Below are positions 1-10,173 of a stretch of 64,000 bases of DNA, in pieces. The translations under genes and the position numbers were made by a program. The stretch is from the NCBI GenBank assembly GCA_963556145.1, contig OY744465.1, positions 806,001-870,000 of the forward strand, in the 5' to 3' direction. Each line of letters starts with the position of its first letter. Within the stretch, counting starts at the first letter, position 1. Source of the stretch: Hygrocybe punicea. Lineage: Eukaryota > Basidiomycota > Agaricomycetes > Agaricales > Hygrophoraceae. The notes under the pieces were generated by a model. The model was not told the origin of the DNA. It was given only the letters and a program-made list of their open reading frames with translations, and ran no database searches.

Positions 1-90
1 AATTTATCCATCATCCATGGATATTCATCCGGATGCATCCGGATGCATCCATGGTAGTCCCTACTGCATATCTTTTCCACAACACATGGC

Positions 91-750
91 TCAGCTGAGA
101 TGGACAATTCCCACTCCGAGTGGGCCAGCCAATCTCAGCCAACCAATATCTTTCTCCAGGGCAGATGGCTTGGCCAAGGGGTCTATGTTATGAGGGACAT
201 GAATTGGCCAAAGCAGAGGGATATATTGGCCAACCAGTCTGGGTATTTTGGCTGGCCATAGAACATGGATTGGCCAACCAGTTGGGTATTTTGGCTGGCC
301 ATGGCACATGGGTTGGCCAATAACCCTGGGTATTTCAGTTGGCCATGGAACATGGATTGGCTGACCACACTGGGTGTTTTGGCTGGCCATGGGAGATGGA
401 TTGGCAGACCAGGCTGGGTATTTTGGCTGCCCATGGACCATGGGTTGGCTGACCAGTCTGGACATTTCCGCTGACCATGGAACATGGATTGGCCAATCTG
501 GATGGGTATATTGGCTGGCCATGGTGCATGGGTTGGCCAAATCTTTGGGTATATTAGCTGGCAATAGAACATTGGTTGGCTGAAGCCTGGTGGGCACACA
601 GGCTGGCCATAGGAATGGGGTTGGCCAATGTTAGGGATATCCCAGCTGTCCATGGAACACCAATTGACAACAGCTTGTGGTATACTGGGCTCGCCATAGG
701 ACATATTCATAGGTTGGCCAATCCTAGTTAGTATCTTGGCCAAGGGCAAG
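91..750. repeat. Degenerate minisatellite
   Basis: The stretch is built of imperfect tandem copies of a unit of roughly 40-50 bp containing the words GGTTGGCCAA, GGTATTTTGGCTGGCCATGG and CATGGATTGG. Copies differ by many point changes and small indels. Stop codons are scarce on both strands, so several long overlapping reading frames appear. These are a by-product of the repeat and not genes. Confidence 0.85.
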
Positions 751-776
751 GGAGAGTGAGGCCAGGATGTTGACAG

Positions 777-1086
777 ATGTTTTTCAAGAAATGGCTATAT
801 CATTCCTAATGAAATGGCTGAAATTACAAGAATATTTGAGCATGTAGAAAACATGAAAAGCCCAAGGGTCCAACATTAGTCAATTGGATGAGCCTTTGCT
901 CACTTCTTTAACTAGCTTTGAATCAGCTACAATTTAAAGCTGATGTCAAATGAGTGAGCAAAGACTGACCCAATTGACTAATGTTGGCGGAGGACCCTTT
1001 AGCTTTTCATGTCTTCTACATGCTCAAATATTCTTGTAATTTTAGCCATTTTATTAGGAATGATATAGCCATTTCTTGAAAAACAT
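777..1086. mobile_element. Foldback (MITE-like) element
   Basis: Two arms of about 140 bp (777-918 and 945-1086) are inverted copies of each other, starting ATGTTTTTCAAGAAATGG and ending with its complement. A short AT-rich loop separates them. No ORF lies inside and I could not identify a convincing target duplication, so the superfamily is open. Confidence 0.75.
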
Positions 1087-1789
1087 TGGTCATAGCTGTG
1101 GAAACACTAGAGGGGCACTTAGTACATATTGGCCCCAGGTACACTCCCAGAACTCTCACCTTCCAACTTTCCCCCTGCAACTACCATTATTGTCCAGCCC
1201 TGGACAACAAGTATGATGAGGACTGACCACCTCAACTGCTGTTGGAGATGGCACCTTCACACCTAAAGTATGAGTGTTTTTCATTGTAAAGCTTGAATTC
1301 TGAAGGCATTTTCTAACAGCTAAATCCCAGAAAAATTACAATGTACTCCCAAACAGCTATTGTACAATAAATAGTCTCTGCAAGACCCAAGCAATAGAAA
1401 TTGTATTTGACCTAAAAGAAAGCAAAAACTTCATGATTTTGCTGAATTTGGTCATTTTCACTTTATTTTGCATATAATACTTCTTATATCACTTACATCT
1501 TGCAGGACTAATTGTAGAATAGCATACCAGGAGTATCTCATAAATTTTCCAATATTTATTTATCAGAAAACACAATCACTAGAGGCTCACTAGTGCAGAT
1601 ACATTTGAATGTTTACTTTTGTTTGTCCTTAGTTATATTTTCATATATATGACTGCCAACAAATTAGACTGACCCTGAATTGGGTCACATAAATTCCCTA
1701 ATAGGGATTGGCAAGAGTGCTAACATACACTACTAGTACACTGTATAAAGTACAAATCAAACTGAATAATATCCGATTGACACCCATTC
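1087..1789. other. AT-rich intergenic DNA
   Basis: I see no gene, clear repeat or RNA structure here. The stretch is downstream of the minus-strand gene that ends at 1790. Confidence 0.6.
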
Positions 1790-4700
1790 TTATAACCTTT
1801 GTTCAGGACCAGGGCATATAAACGTTTCCTTGTCATAGATCATGGGTTTCAATGCGATGACTGAGGATGCATTATGCGAAGTAGAAGCCCTTGGAAAATC
1901 TGCGAATGGCTTTGGGGCGAGGATATCACGGTATCCTGTCGAGTCTTCGGGGATGCAGCTATATGTCATCGAGGTACAACCATAGAGCGTGATCATATAG
2001 TGACGTCGGTTAATGTGAGTATGGCCGGCAGGAGTGTCGGGGCTTTTCGGGGTCGTTGTCACAACTACTCGTTCGCCATCCTTCATTTCGACCCCAAATT
2101 GCATGACGATGGAAATAATCGGTAGATTCTTCTGGCTCAAACCAACCAATTCGGCATCAGGGAATACTTGGATTGCCGTTTCGGCATTCTTGACCTGATA
2201 TTGGGCCATACTCGTGTTTTCCTCGCTGATGACAGTTGTGAGTGGGTCGCCGAAGAGAAGGGGTATTCCACCATTCATGTCGTATTGGTCGTCAAAAGTC
2301 TGGATGGCCGCGCCGCGTTTGAGAAGCTCCGAACCACAGTGCAATGTGAACGAGGCATGATCGCCAAGCTGTACAAAGTGCGAAAAGTTTACCCATGCAT
2401 CTTTAAACGCTTGCTCCAAGGTTAGGTCACCAGCACAAGCATGAAAAGGCTGAGCATGCCGGACGACCGTCCAGATGTCAGGAGCAAAGAGGTGTTCGAG
2501 AAGCTCCACGAACCGGACCGGACGATGGAAACGCGGGGCGGATGGCTCTTCTCGGTAACACTTCATGATAGCCCGGTCATGCGCAACTATAAGGAGCGTC
2601 CGAGCAACCAGTTCTCGACGTTCTTCACGAGCTAGTAAACCGTCATTGAGTGCTGATTCAAGGATATCCGGAGCATGGTGCATGATTTGGGTAGTTCGGT
2701 CATTCAAGATGCGTGCCGCAGCTTCTGCGAGGATGGGCTCAGACGGATACCCACTCCACATAAAGTCCTGCTCCTTGGGAATATTAAATACAGTGCGCAT
2801 GAAGCTCCTGACAAGCTCAGCTTGCGTCGCACGTGAATTTGAATGTACGGGATCGTAACGGATAAGCACACGACAATCGAGGGCAGCGAGCCTAACAAGC
2901 GAATCCGTAACAGATTTCCCCGATTTCAGCTTCATCTGGGCCAACCCAATGGTCGGGTGCAGAAAAGAGTCATCAGGGACGCTCAGATAGTGCGAGTTCC
3001 ACCTAGAACGTGGTTGACCATTGGGCAGCCGCAGTCCCGAATTTAGTACTCACATGGGACGGCCAAACTTGACTATCTGCTCAAGTTCGCAAACTCCGCT
3101 GAGCGTCAGCTTGCCAAGATCCCTGACCTTTGCCGTAAAGTCCTGGCAAAAGGTATCAAAAGGAAGCTCGAAAAAGGGCGGAATGAGATTCCACCCCGTT
3201 TGGACTCGAAGTGAAGAGTAGTTTGCATCTGTTGGCGCCGACGCGCTTAGACTGGAATTTAGACTGGAATTTAGACTGGAATTGGTGGTCAGAAAAATGA
3301 AGAATATTGGCATCTTCACGAGCGTTGCCAAGACGTGCATAAGGGCAATGTACGGACTGCGGCGGTGTGAAGATTTGCCCCCATCAACATTCTGCAATGT
3401 ATGAGGTTCATCAAAGTAGACCATGGCCACGAATTTGTTTCCGACGTGTCCATGGAGCTCAATGAGACGACGATAAAAGGCGTCGGCGGCTTTTTTCAGG
3501 CGTTTTTGGCGAACATGGAGGACATCCGGGGGCTTAGGTGTGACACTACCAAGGTCGGTGGGTGTCAGAGACTCGAGCTAGCCAACGCATCAGCATAAGC
3601 AGGTAAAACAAAACAGCAACGTACACGTTGTGCAGTTTCAATCACTCGATCATAGAACAAGGCCCTGTTCGTCCCGACATGTGTACCTGACGCGCCGTGG
3701 TTCATCCATTTGTACCATGCCAGTGCAACCTCCGCTGGAGTGCCCTTTTCGTAGGTATTGAGCTCTTCAACCGCTAGATTAAACAGAGCCTCCAAAAAGG
3801 CCAAATGTCTCGTCAACGCCGGTAGTTCGACTACAAATGGCTTGGTGAGATAATCGCGGACATTGTGATCAAACGGAGGATACGCTTGTGAAGAAGAAAC
3901 AGATCAGACAAGTGTTAGACAAGGAGGAGGATGCGTACTTTTTGAACCGGTTGACATCACTTCATGCAGATTGAATGGAAAGGTAAAGCGAGAAGTGGCC
4001 GAGTGGTCAACGAGACGTGACTTGCCCATGCCGGACGACTGCACAATGGAAAATGAGCGATTGTAATATTCTTCGAAGGGGCTTGGCATGTATAGATCCA
4101 TTGTCGTCAACAGGATGTCCGGGTATGGAGCTACATACTCGCACTCGAACGCTTGCTTGAAGTCTGATATATGCGGAATGAGGGATAGAAAGCAAAGGAG
4201 CGTCGATGCTCACAACCCACTAGTTGGCATATCAATGTGAGCATTCTGCCAAGCAAAGAAAGTAAAAGGAGTCCTGACAGTTAGGAGGAATTTCGTGAAG
4301 GATCGACGAGAACTCGTCAGCCAAGCGGGAGTGCTCTGAACGACAGGTGCACATGGGTTCGAAATAAACATGATGGTCAATATTCATGTTTCCGAGCGAC
4401 GGGGCCTACTTACTAGGAGCTGTTGATGGGCGGAGGATCTCTGTATATGCGTTAGACATCATTTAATCTTCATTGAAACGCGGATATCGCACTCAAGCTT
4501 CGTATGCCCTTGAATGATCTGGCCACTCGCGCCGAATCCAACATAATTATCAATTCCGGATGCTTCTTGAGCAAACCCATCGAGTTCTCAACGTTATAGA
4601 ACGGATCGAGTAGTCCCCCCGAGGTTGATACTATCGCCGCGAGAAGCATATTAGCCAAGAAGATAACAGTAGGGTTGGTAGGGTCGGATAATTCGTCGAG

Positions 4701-4958
4701 GCAATTCAGGGGAACTACCTTGAAGACCTTAGCGTCTAAACGGGCATGGGTGGCATCGTCGAGATCGTTCGGCACCATTTCCAGACTTGTTGCGGGGAAA
4801 GAGGTCTCAGGCTCGCTTTCAACGGCAGCGGCAAGCACCATACGATCCGCATCACCAGGAGAATCGTCGACGATCATAGATGACGTTGCTAATTTCGGTC
4901 TACTGGACGAGGTATCTCTTGCTGGGGAGCGTTGTCGCTTGGGCGCTGAGGGCGTCAT
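1790..4958 (-). CDS. P-loop NTPase plus nuclease-like protein, Crinkler-like family
   Basis: The gene reads on the minus strand in about seven exons. The first (from 4958) is a lysine/serine-rich N-terminus. A P-loop follows at about 4014-4047 (SSGMGKSR, preceded by SFSIVQ). A Walker-B-like YFDEPHT lies at about 3403-3425, followed by a hydrophobic strand ending in FLTT. The last exon (1790 to about 3000) ends with a QYQVKN motif near 2180-2215, which resembles the E/QxK core of PD-(D/E)XK nucleases. This order matches the large agaricomycete families related to Crinkler (CRN) proteins, in which an NTPase is joined to a REase-like domain. Introns at about 3891-3937, 3591-3630 and 3005-3050 have good GT/AG ends. 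No stop or frameshift is obvious. The N-terminal exons between 4170 and 4470 are the least certain part. The function in fungi is unknown. Confidence 0.7.
3247..3282. repeat. Three in-frame copies of a 12-bp unit
   Basis: TTAGACTGGAAT is repeated three times inside the exon of the P-loop/nuclease gene. On the coding strand it adds three copies of a four-residue N-S-S-L unit and keeps the frame. Confidence 0.8.
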
Positions 4959-5101
4959 TGGGAAGGGTCAAAGAGGCAACCTACCCCTTTACTATGATGT
5001 TTCACCTCGAGGGGTAGCTGGATGGGAATTTTGAACGGCATCTCTACGGCTTTCTAAAAATATCATGATAGTACATCCCAGTGTAACTTATGACGACACG
5101 G

Positions 5102-5985
5102 TATGCTGTATAAACTGTACATTTATTTGCCGCGGCCGCGGCCGCATTTTGGAGTGACCGCGACTTAAAAGATTTTGAGTAGATGAAGCTATATACCAGG
5201 CTCCTACCAAGCCGTAGTTGGAGAAGGATGAGAGGATTTATCAGGACCCCCGAATATAGGTGGCGATGCCTGCGCGGCATCCGGACCAAAAGTGAGAAAA
5301 AAAGTAGCCTATGCCTGCTTTTATCCGGACTAAAAGCCCGAAAATCTAAAAAATGCCACCGTATATATCCGACCAGAATTTCGTAAAATCGTCGAAGCCT
5401 CATCCATGTCCGGACTAATCTAGGGTAATTTCCCCCGAAACTTTTATACATTTCACCCCAAATCAAGGCCGTAATAGGCTTACCCTACCTTCATCCATGT
5501 CATTTTAACTCGGTGAGATTAATGTAATACATCCAAGGGGGAGCGCAATGCACCTCAAAGTTTTATTTCCCCCCCCTGCTCGATGCCTAGCACCCACTTT
5601 GAGACAAAGGCTATCCCTATCAGTGACGATGAGGACTTGCTTAGACTACAATGCATATGCATGAATCGTATGGTTTGGTGGGCCTACGGCGATTTTTTCT
5701 TGACGCCTCCGCCAAAGTCCGTCCCAAATTCTGAAAATTGGCCCCATGCCTGAGTTTATCCGGACCATTTCAAGCAAATTTGAATATTTTTATCCGGACC
5801 AAAATGGGGTCGCCTGCGCAGGCCTCGCCACTTATATTCGGGGGTCCTGATTTATCCCACTGCATAATTCAAGGCTTTCCCCGAGATTTGTTTACTCCAC
5901 ATAACATAATTTTAAACTCAGTAACTTTGATCCTCTCGATCCTCTCCAATACGGCTTGTGACAAATGTTTGTAAACAACGCGTGC
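5102..5985 (+). repeat. Left TIR of element A, split by a nested element
   Basis: 5102-5242 and 5849-5985 together align with the reverse complement of the right end. The GC-rich palindromic core is at 5129-5145. The interruption 5243-5848 is a separate insertion with its own target duplication. Confidence 0.85.
5243..5848. mobile_element. Nested non-autonomous TIR element, 606 bp
   Basis: The ends are inverted copies (AGGACCCCCGAATATA... and its complement), with internal copies of the word TATCCGGACC. The repeat GATTTATC flanks it at 5235-5242 and 5849-5856. If the end is read as CAGGACCCC, the duplication is 6 bp (ATTTAT). The 8-bp reading would suit a hAT-like element. The right TIR of element A lacks this insertion and so supplies an empty site. 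No gene is inside. Confidence 0.8.
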
Positions 5986-6049
5986 CACAATTCTGATAAG
6001 TCCCAAAATAGTATATTGAATATCATATTACTGAGACCTCTTCACCCAA

Positions 6050-9000
6050 ATGCCTGAAAAAAAGCGAGAACCCATCCCCTCTCTCTTACAAATCCGAGAA
6101 GCCACACAAAAGAAATTCGGGCATCTCCCGTGCCTTTGGCAAGCCAAAATTGTCCAATCTGTTCTCCAGCGCGATAAGGATGTCATCCTCATTGCGGCTA
6201 CAGGATCAGGCAAAACACTAACCTTCTATATGCCCCTCATCTTCTGTGCACAAGGAATACAGATAATCTGCACCCCTTTAAATATTTTAGGATCCCTTAA
6301 CGTCCAGGCCCTTGCTGAACAGGGCCTATCGGCCATTAATGTAACGGTGAGAATGCAACCCCGGCGACCTTCAGAGTACGTGTTATTCTTGAGCATGATC
6401 ATCCAAGCTAATGAAAAACGTACCAGGCAATTGCTAGCTTGCAGTATCGCATCATATTCACCAATATTGAGATACTTATGAAGGATTCGGGAGGATTCTC
6501 GGCACTCTGGAAGAACCACCACTTCACAGAGAAACTAATCAGTATTGCCTTTGACGAGGCTCACTGCATTAGTCAATGGGCATCGTTCCGTCAGGATTAC
6601 CGGGAAGTAGAAAGGTTACGTCACCTTCTACCTAATAACATCCCTTTCTACATCGTATCTGCTACTCTCCCAAATCTGGTTCTAGGCGATGTAAAAAAAT
6701 CCCTGCGGATGCAAGAAGATAAGTTGCATTTCATGCATCGTTCAAATGATCGTCCAAATATAGACCTTACCGTATGAGAAATGGTACACCCTGCGAATTC
6801 ATTCCTCGATCTAGCCTTCCTGGTGCCCAACAACCCTCCGGCAGACTGGAAACCCGCGAAGTTCCTGGTTTTTTTTGACGACATTGCGGAATCTGTACGA
6901 GCAGCCAAGTTTCTACGAAGCCGTTTACCTCCGGATCATCGTGATTTGATTAAGTGGTTCAATTCTGACATGTCTAGTCATTTTCGGGAGAAGGGGTGTG
7001 AAGACTTGAAACTTGGATGTACTTGGGGTCTCCTATGCACAGACTCCTTCGGAATGGTAAAGCATGATAAAGTAAACCTTTGAACCTGTCTAATTGAGAG
7101 CACAGGGTGTGGACTTGCTGGATATTGAGCTTGTTGTCCATGTTACGGATCGCTTCTGCAGCGGGCTCCGGCAACAATCAACTTAACAGGGGATTGGCTT
7201 CCAGAGGAGAGAACAGCAGCTTTCATTGTTGCTTACAGCTAAGACAACACTGCTAACAGGGGGGGTCAAGGTCTAGTGTCATTGCGAGCCGTGGGGGTTA
7301 CCCAAAACAAGATGAGTCTGCCCCAAGAACCAGACTAAACGTAAAGAAAGGAAAAGAAGAAAAAGTCCGAACCAACAACAAGAACAGTATATATAGTGAC
7401 TGGTCTTGAGGGGAGGTAAATAGAAATACAACCATGAAGCCACAACATGTCCAACTCTACCATGTGTTCACCATGAGGCGTACATGAGGCGTCCTCATGT
7501 CGATGTTCTCGCGATCCAACTGGAGGCCCGGGTGTCGTTGAGGATAGAAGAGGTCCGGATGACTCGGATGATTTGTCATCGGATCATGTGACATGCAGAA
7601 TTGCCAATTCGGGGTCTACACTTGCTGTAACGGGCAAGTGTGCAGTTTGGCAAGTGCATTGCACGGTCGGGTCGAAGATGGGTATCGTCCAGTGTGGGGT
7701 TGGTGATGAGAGTGTCTTGAGGTAGCGTGGATATAGTGGCAAGGTTGGTATGAAAGAAAATGAAGGAATGTATAGAGGAAAAAACCAACTAGGACAGTGG
7801 GCTAGTCGAGGTCAGACATGTGAACAGCATAAGCTGTACCGGACGATGATGTCTGTGTCAATGACGTATCGAGGGGCGGTGTCTTGTCCTGTGTGTGGAA
7901 CAATGTGGTCCACCTGATGTCAGTATTTGTCCAAGAAAGGGTATCATTGTAAACAAGTGTGGGAGGTATCAAGATTATGGATGGAAAAGGATAAATGAAC
8001 GTGGGTCCAGGTTTCGAGTCATGGCATGAGTGACAAGCTGTGGGAACAAGTCGTCGGGTACTGCATTGAAGCGGTGTCATGCGAACAATATACGATAGGG
8101 GTTGGTTCACTGTTTGGGAAGTCGTATGGTCTGTGGTCGAAGTCCAAAAGAATGTGCTTCGGCAATGGTCGGATTAGAGAGAACAGTGAAATGTCCCGTG
8201 ATCGAGGATTGTCCAGGGCATGCGTGCAGGTGAGGAATGTCGTCGGATCGTCAGGGAGGATAATGGTGGGCACAGGGTATGAATATGGAAACCAAATATC
8301 CGGGAATGGCAATTGTCAATTACGTGTCGATATATTGTCAAGGTGGACGTCGGGTGTATCAATGGCGGAAGGGTTTCGGTGCCAATGCCAAAGATAGATC
8401 ATAACAAAGTAGAAACCGATCAGGAAGGTGATGGCAATGCTGCCAATAACAATTACGGTAATGAGCTGTGTTGGGAGTACAGCCATTGCGAATCGGTTTG
8501 TCGTGGGATGAAGTCAACAATATGTCAGGGCAAGGGAAAAGACAATGTCGGTGACGTCCATCGGCAAGGAGACTATTCAGGTACAACAAGGTCACGTGGG
8601 AGATGTCCATGGTCGGTCTGGATTGTTCTAGAAGAAGGGACAAAAAGAGAACAAGAATAAGAAAATACAAGGATGTCCAAATGAAGAAACAATGACGTTG
8701 AAAGGAAGACAAAGGACAAAAATAAATGAAAAAGGAAGGTGTGCAGTGCAGAATCGTCATGGTGGGTATCGGAATGGGCATCGGGGTTGGAAGTGGAGTT
8801 GGAAATGTAACAGTCCAATGGAAGGTCTCCTGTGACATGTGTACACTCTGGCAGCGATTCGGTCGCGCTGGACGTGATCTATCTGTTCGTGGGAAGGCAT
8901 TACTACTGGCCGAGCCCAAATATTTTGATTCCCACAAGGGGGGCACGAAGGCAAAGGCGTCAGGCAAGAGGAAAGCGGAGCAGACATTTGGTGAAGATGC

Positions 9001-10123
9001 TCCTACCAAAAAAAGGTGTCCGAATCAATCCACTCCCCAAGCCTCCTCTAGCGGCGTTCCGATTGCTGAGCCTGTCGACAAGGAGATAGCGAAGAATGAA
9101 ATAGAAGAATACAAAAGATTGCGCTTACTGTACAATCAAGCGTCAGCTCATGCACAACGGACCTCGGAAAAGAACAAAGTCTTGGACCCCGTGTTGGACG
9201 CATTTGTGAATGCGAAGACTCGGCCGCAGAACTGTTACCGACTCCCAGTAGAAGCGTTGTTTGGAAACAAAAACCTTGGTGAGTAGTGGAAGTAAAGTTC
9301 AATTGCTTCCGTGTCTTACCTAAGTTAGTCGACGATTCCAAAGAGTGCCGTACAGACCTTCGCAACGGTTGCCCGCGTTGCACCTACACGACTCCACGTG
9401 TGTGCTGCGAGTGCTGCACTCCTGAAGCTTTCATCGATTTTGCTCCTGTTGACATACCTTTTCGACCAACTCCTCAGCCTGCTCGCTCTCGCTTGATGGT
9501 CTACAAGCATGAACAGCAAGACCACAATCTCCGAGCGGCTCTGCACGAATATCGGCAACGCCGAATGCTCGAGAAGTTTGGAGAGGCTGTCTTGTATGAC
9601 ATCAGCCCTGGCGTGTTCATGACCAACACCATCCTCGACCGCATTACCGACTGCGCCCACTACGGCAAGGTTGTGGACACCGAGCAACTCCAACGCGAAA
9701 CTCGCTGGCCATGGGGAAACGATGACGCTGCAGAGATCCTTGCAATTGTCCGTCGTTTTCCCCCGAAGACTTTGTTGACGCCTCTAAGCAGCTCAGCTCC
9801 TCTACAACCACATCGTCCCAATTCTTCTGCGGCGGTGGGTTTAACCACTGAGAAAACGAAGCGTGTCGTACATTGTAGCGCTTGTAAGCAGGCTGGTCAT
9901 ACTGGTACGTATGCATATCTACTGTAGTCTTATATATGCTCAATGAGTGATCCTAGCTCGCAACCAAAACTGCCCCCGCCGCACTTCGAGTTGCCTCGGG
10001 TTATCTATGCATTCAGAAGCTGAGAACATACCTCCGCCAACGGCTGCTACTCAGTCAACTCACCCCGCGCCGCCGAAAACGTTGATCACGACAATCGATC
10101 CCTGTCTTTTCTATGCTGCCTAG
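6050..10123 (+). pseudogene. RecQ-like DEAH helicase with C-terminal zinc knuckle, disrupted
   Basis: An SF2 helicase of the RecQ-like type expanded in basidiomycetes. Motif I (AATGSGKT) is at about 6194-6217, the DEAH box at 6553-6564, the SATLP motif near 6655 and the FFDDIAESV region near 6870. CTDSFGM lies just before an intron at about 7056, and the QRFGRAGR motif VI at about 8850-8875. A cysteine-rich segment follows at about 9370-9420. A retroviral-type zinc knuckle (CSACKQAGHT, split by an intron at about 9904-9957, then a final C) leads to a stop at 10121-10123. Three lesions are visible: a likely one-base loss in the A-run at 6414-6418, an in-frame TGA at 6775-6777 where relatives have arginine, and an LTR-type insertion at 7141-8812. 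The copy cannot encode an active helicase. It lies directly inside the left TIR of element A. Confidence 0.85.
7141..8812. mobile_element. Solo-LTR-like or non-autonomous LTR insertion in the helicase gene
   Basis: The segment starts TGTTACGG, ends GTAACA and is flanked by the direct repeat GTCCA (7136-7140 and 8813-8817). This is the TG...CA plus 5-bp duplication pattern of LTR retroelements. Removing it with one GTCCA copy restores the helicase frame exactly. I see no gag/pol protein and no pair of internal LTRs, so a long solo LTR or an internally deleted element is likely. Confidence 0.78.
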
Positions 10124-10173
10124 CACAGCAAACGACGCGCTACATTTTCAGCAATTTCACTATAAATCTACCA

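Noticed and set aside
91..749. Several long ORFs on both strands within the minisatellite
   Set aside because: All arise from the same stop-poor repeat unit and encode only repeats of it; no splice or start context supports a gene.
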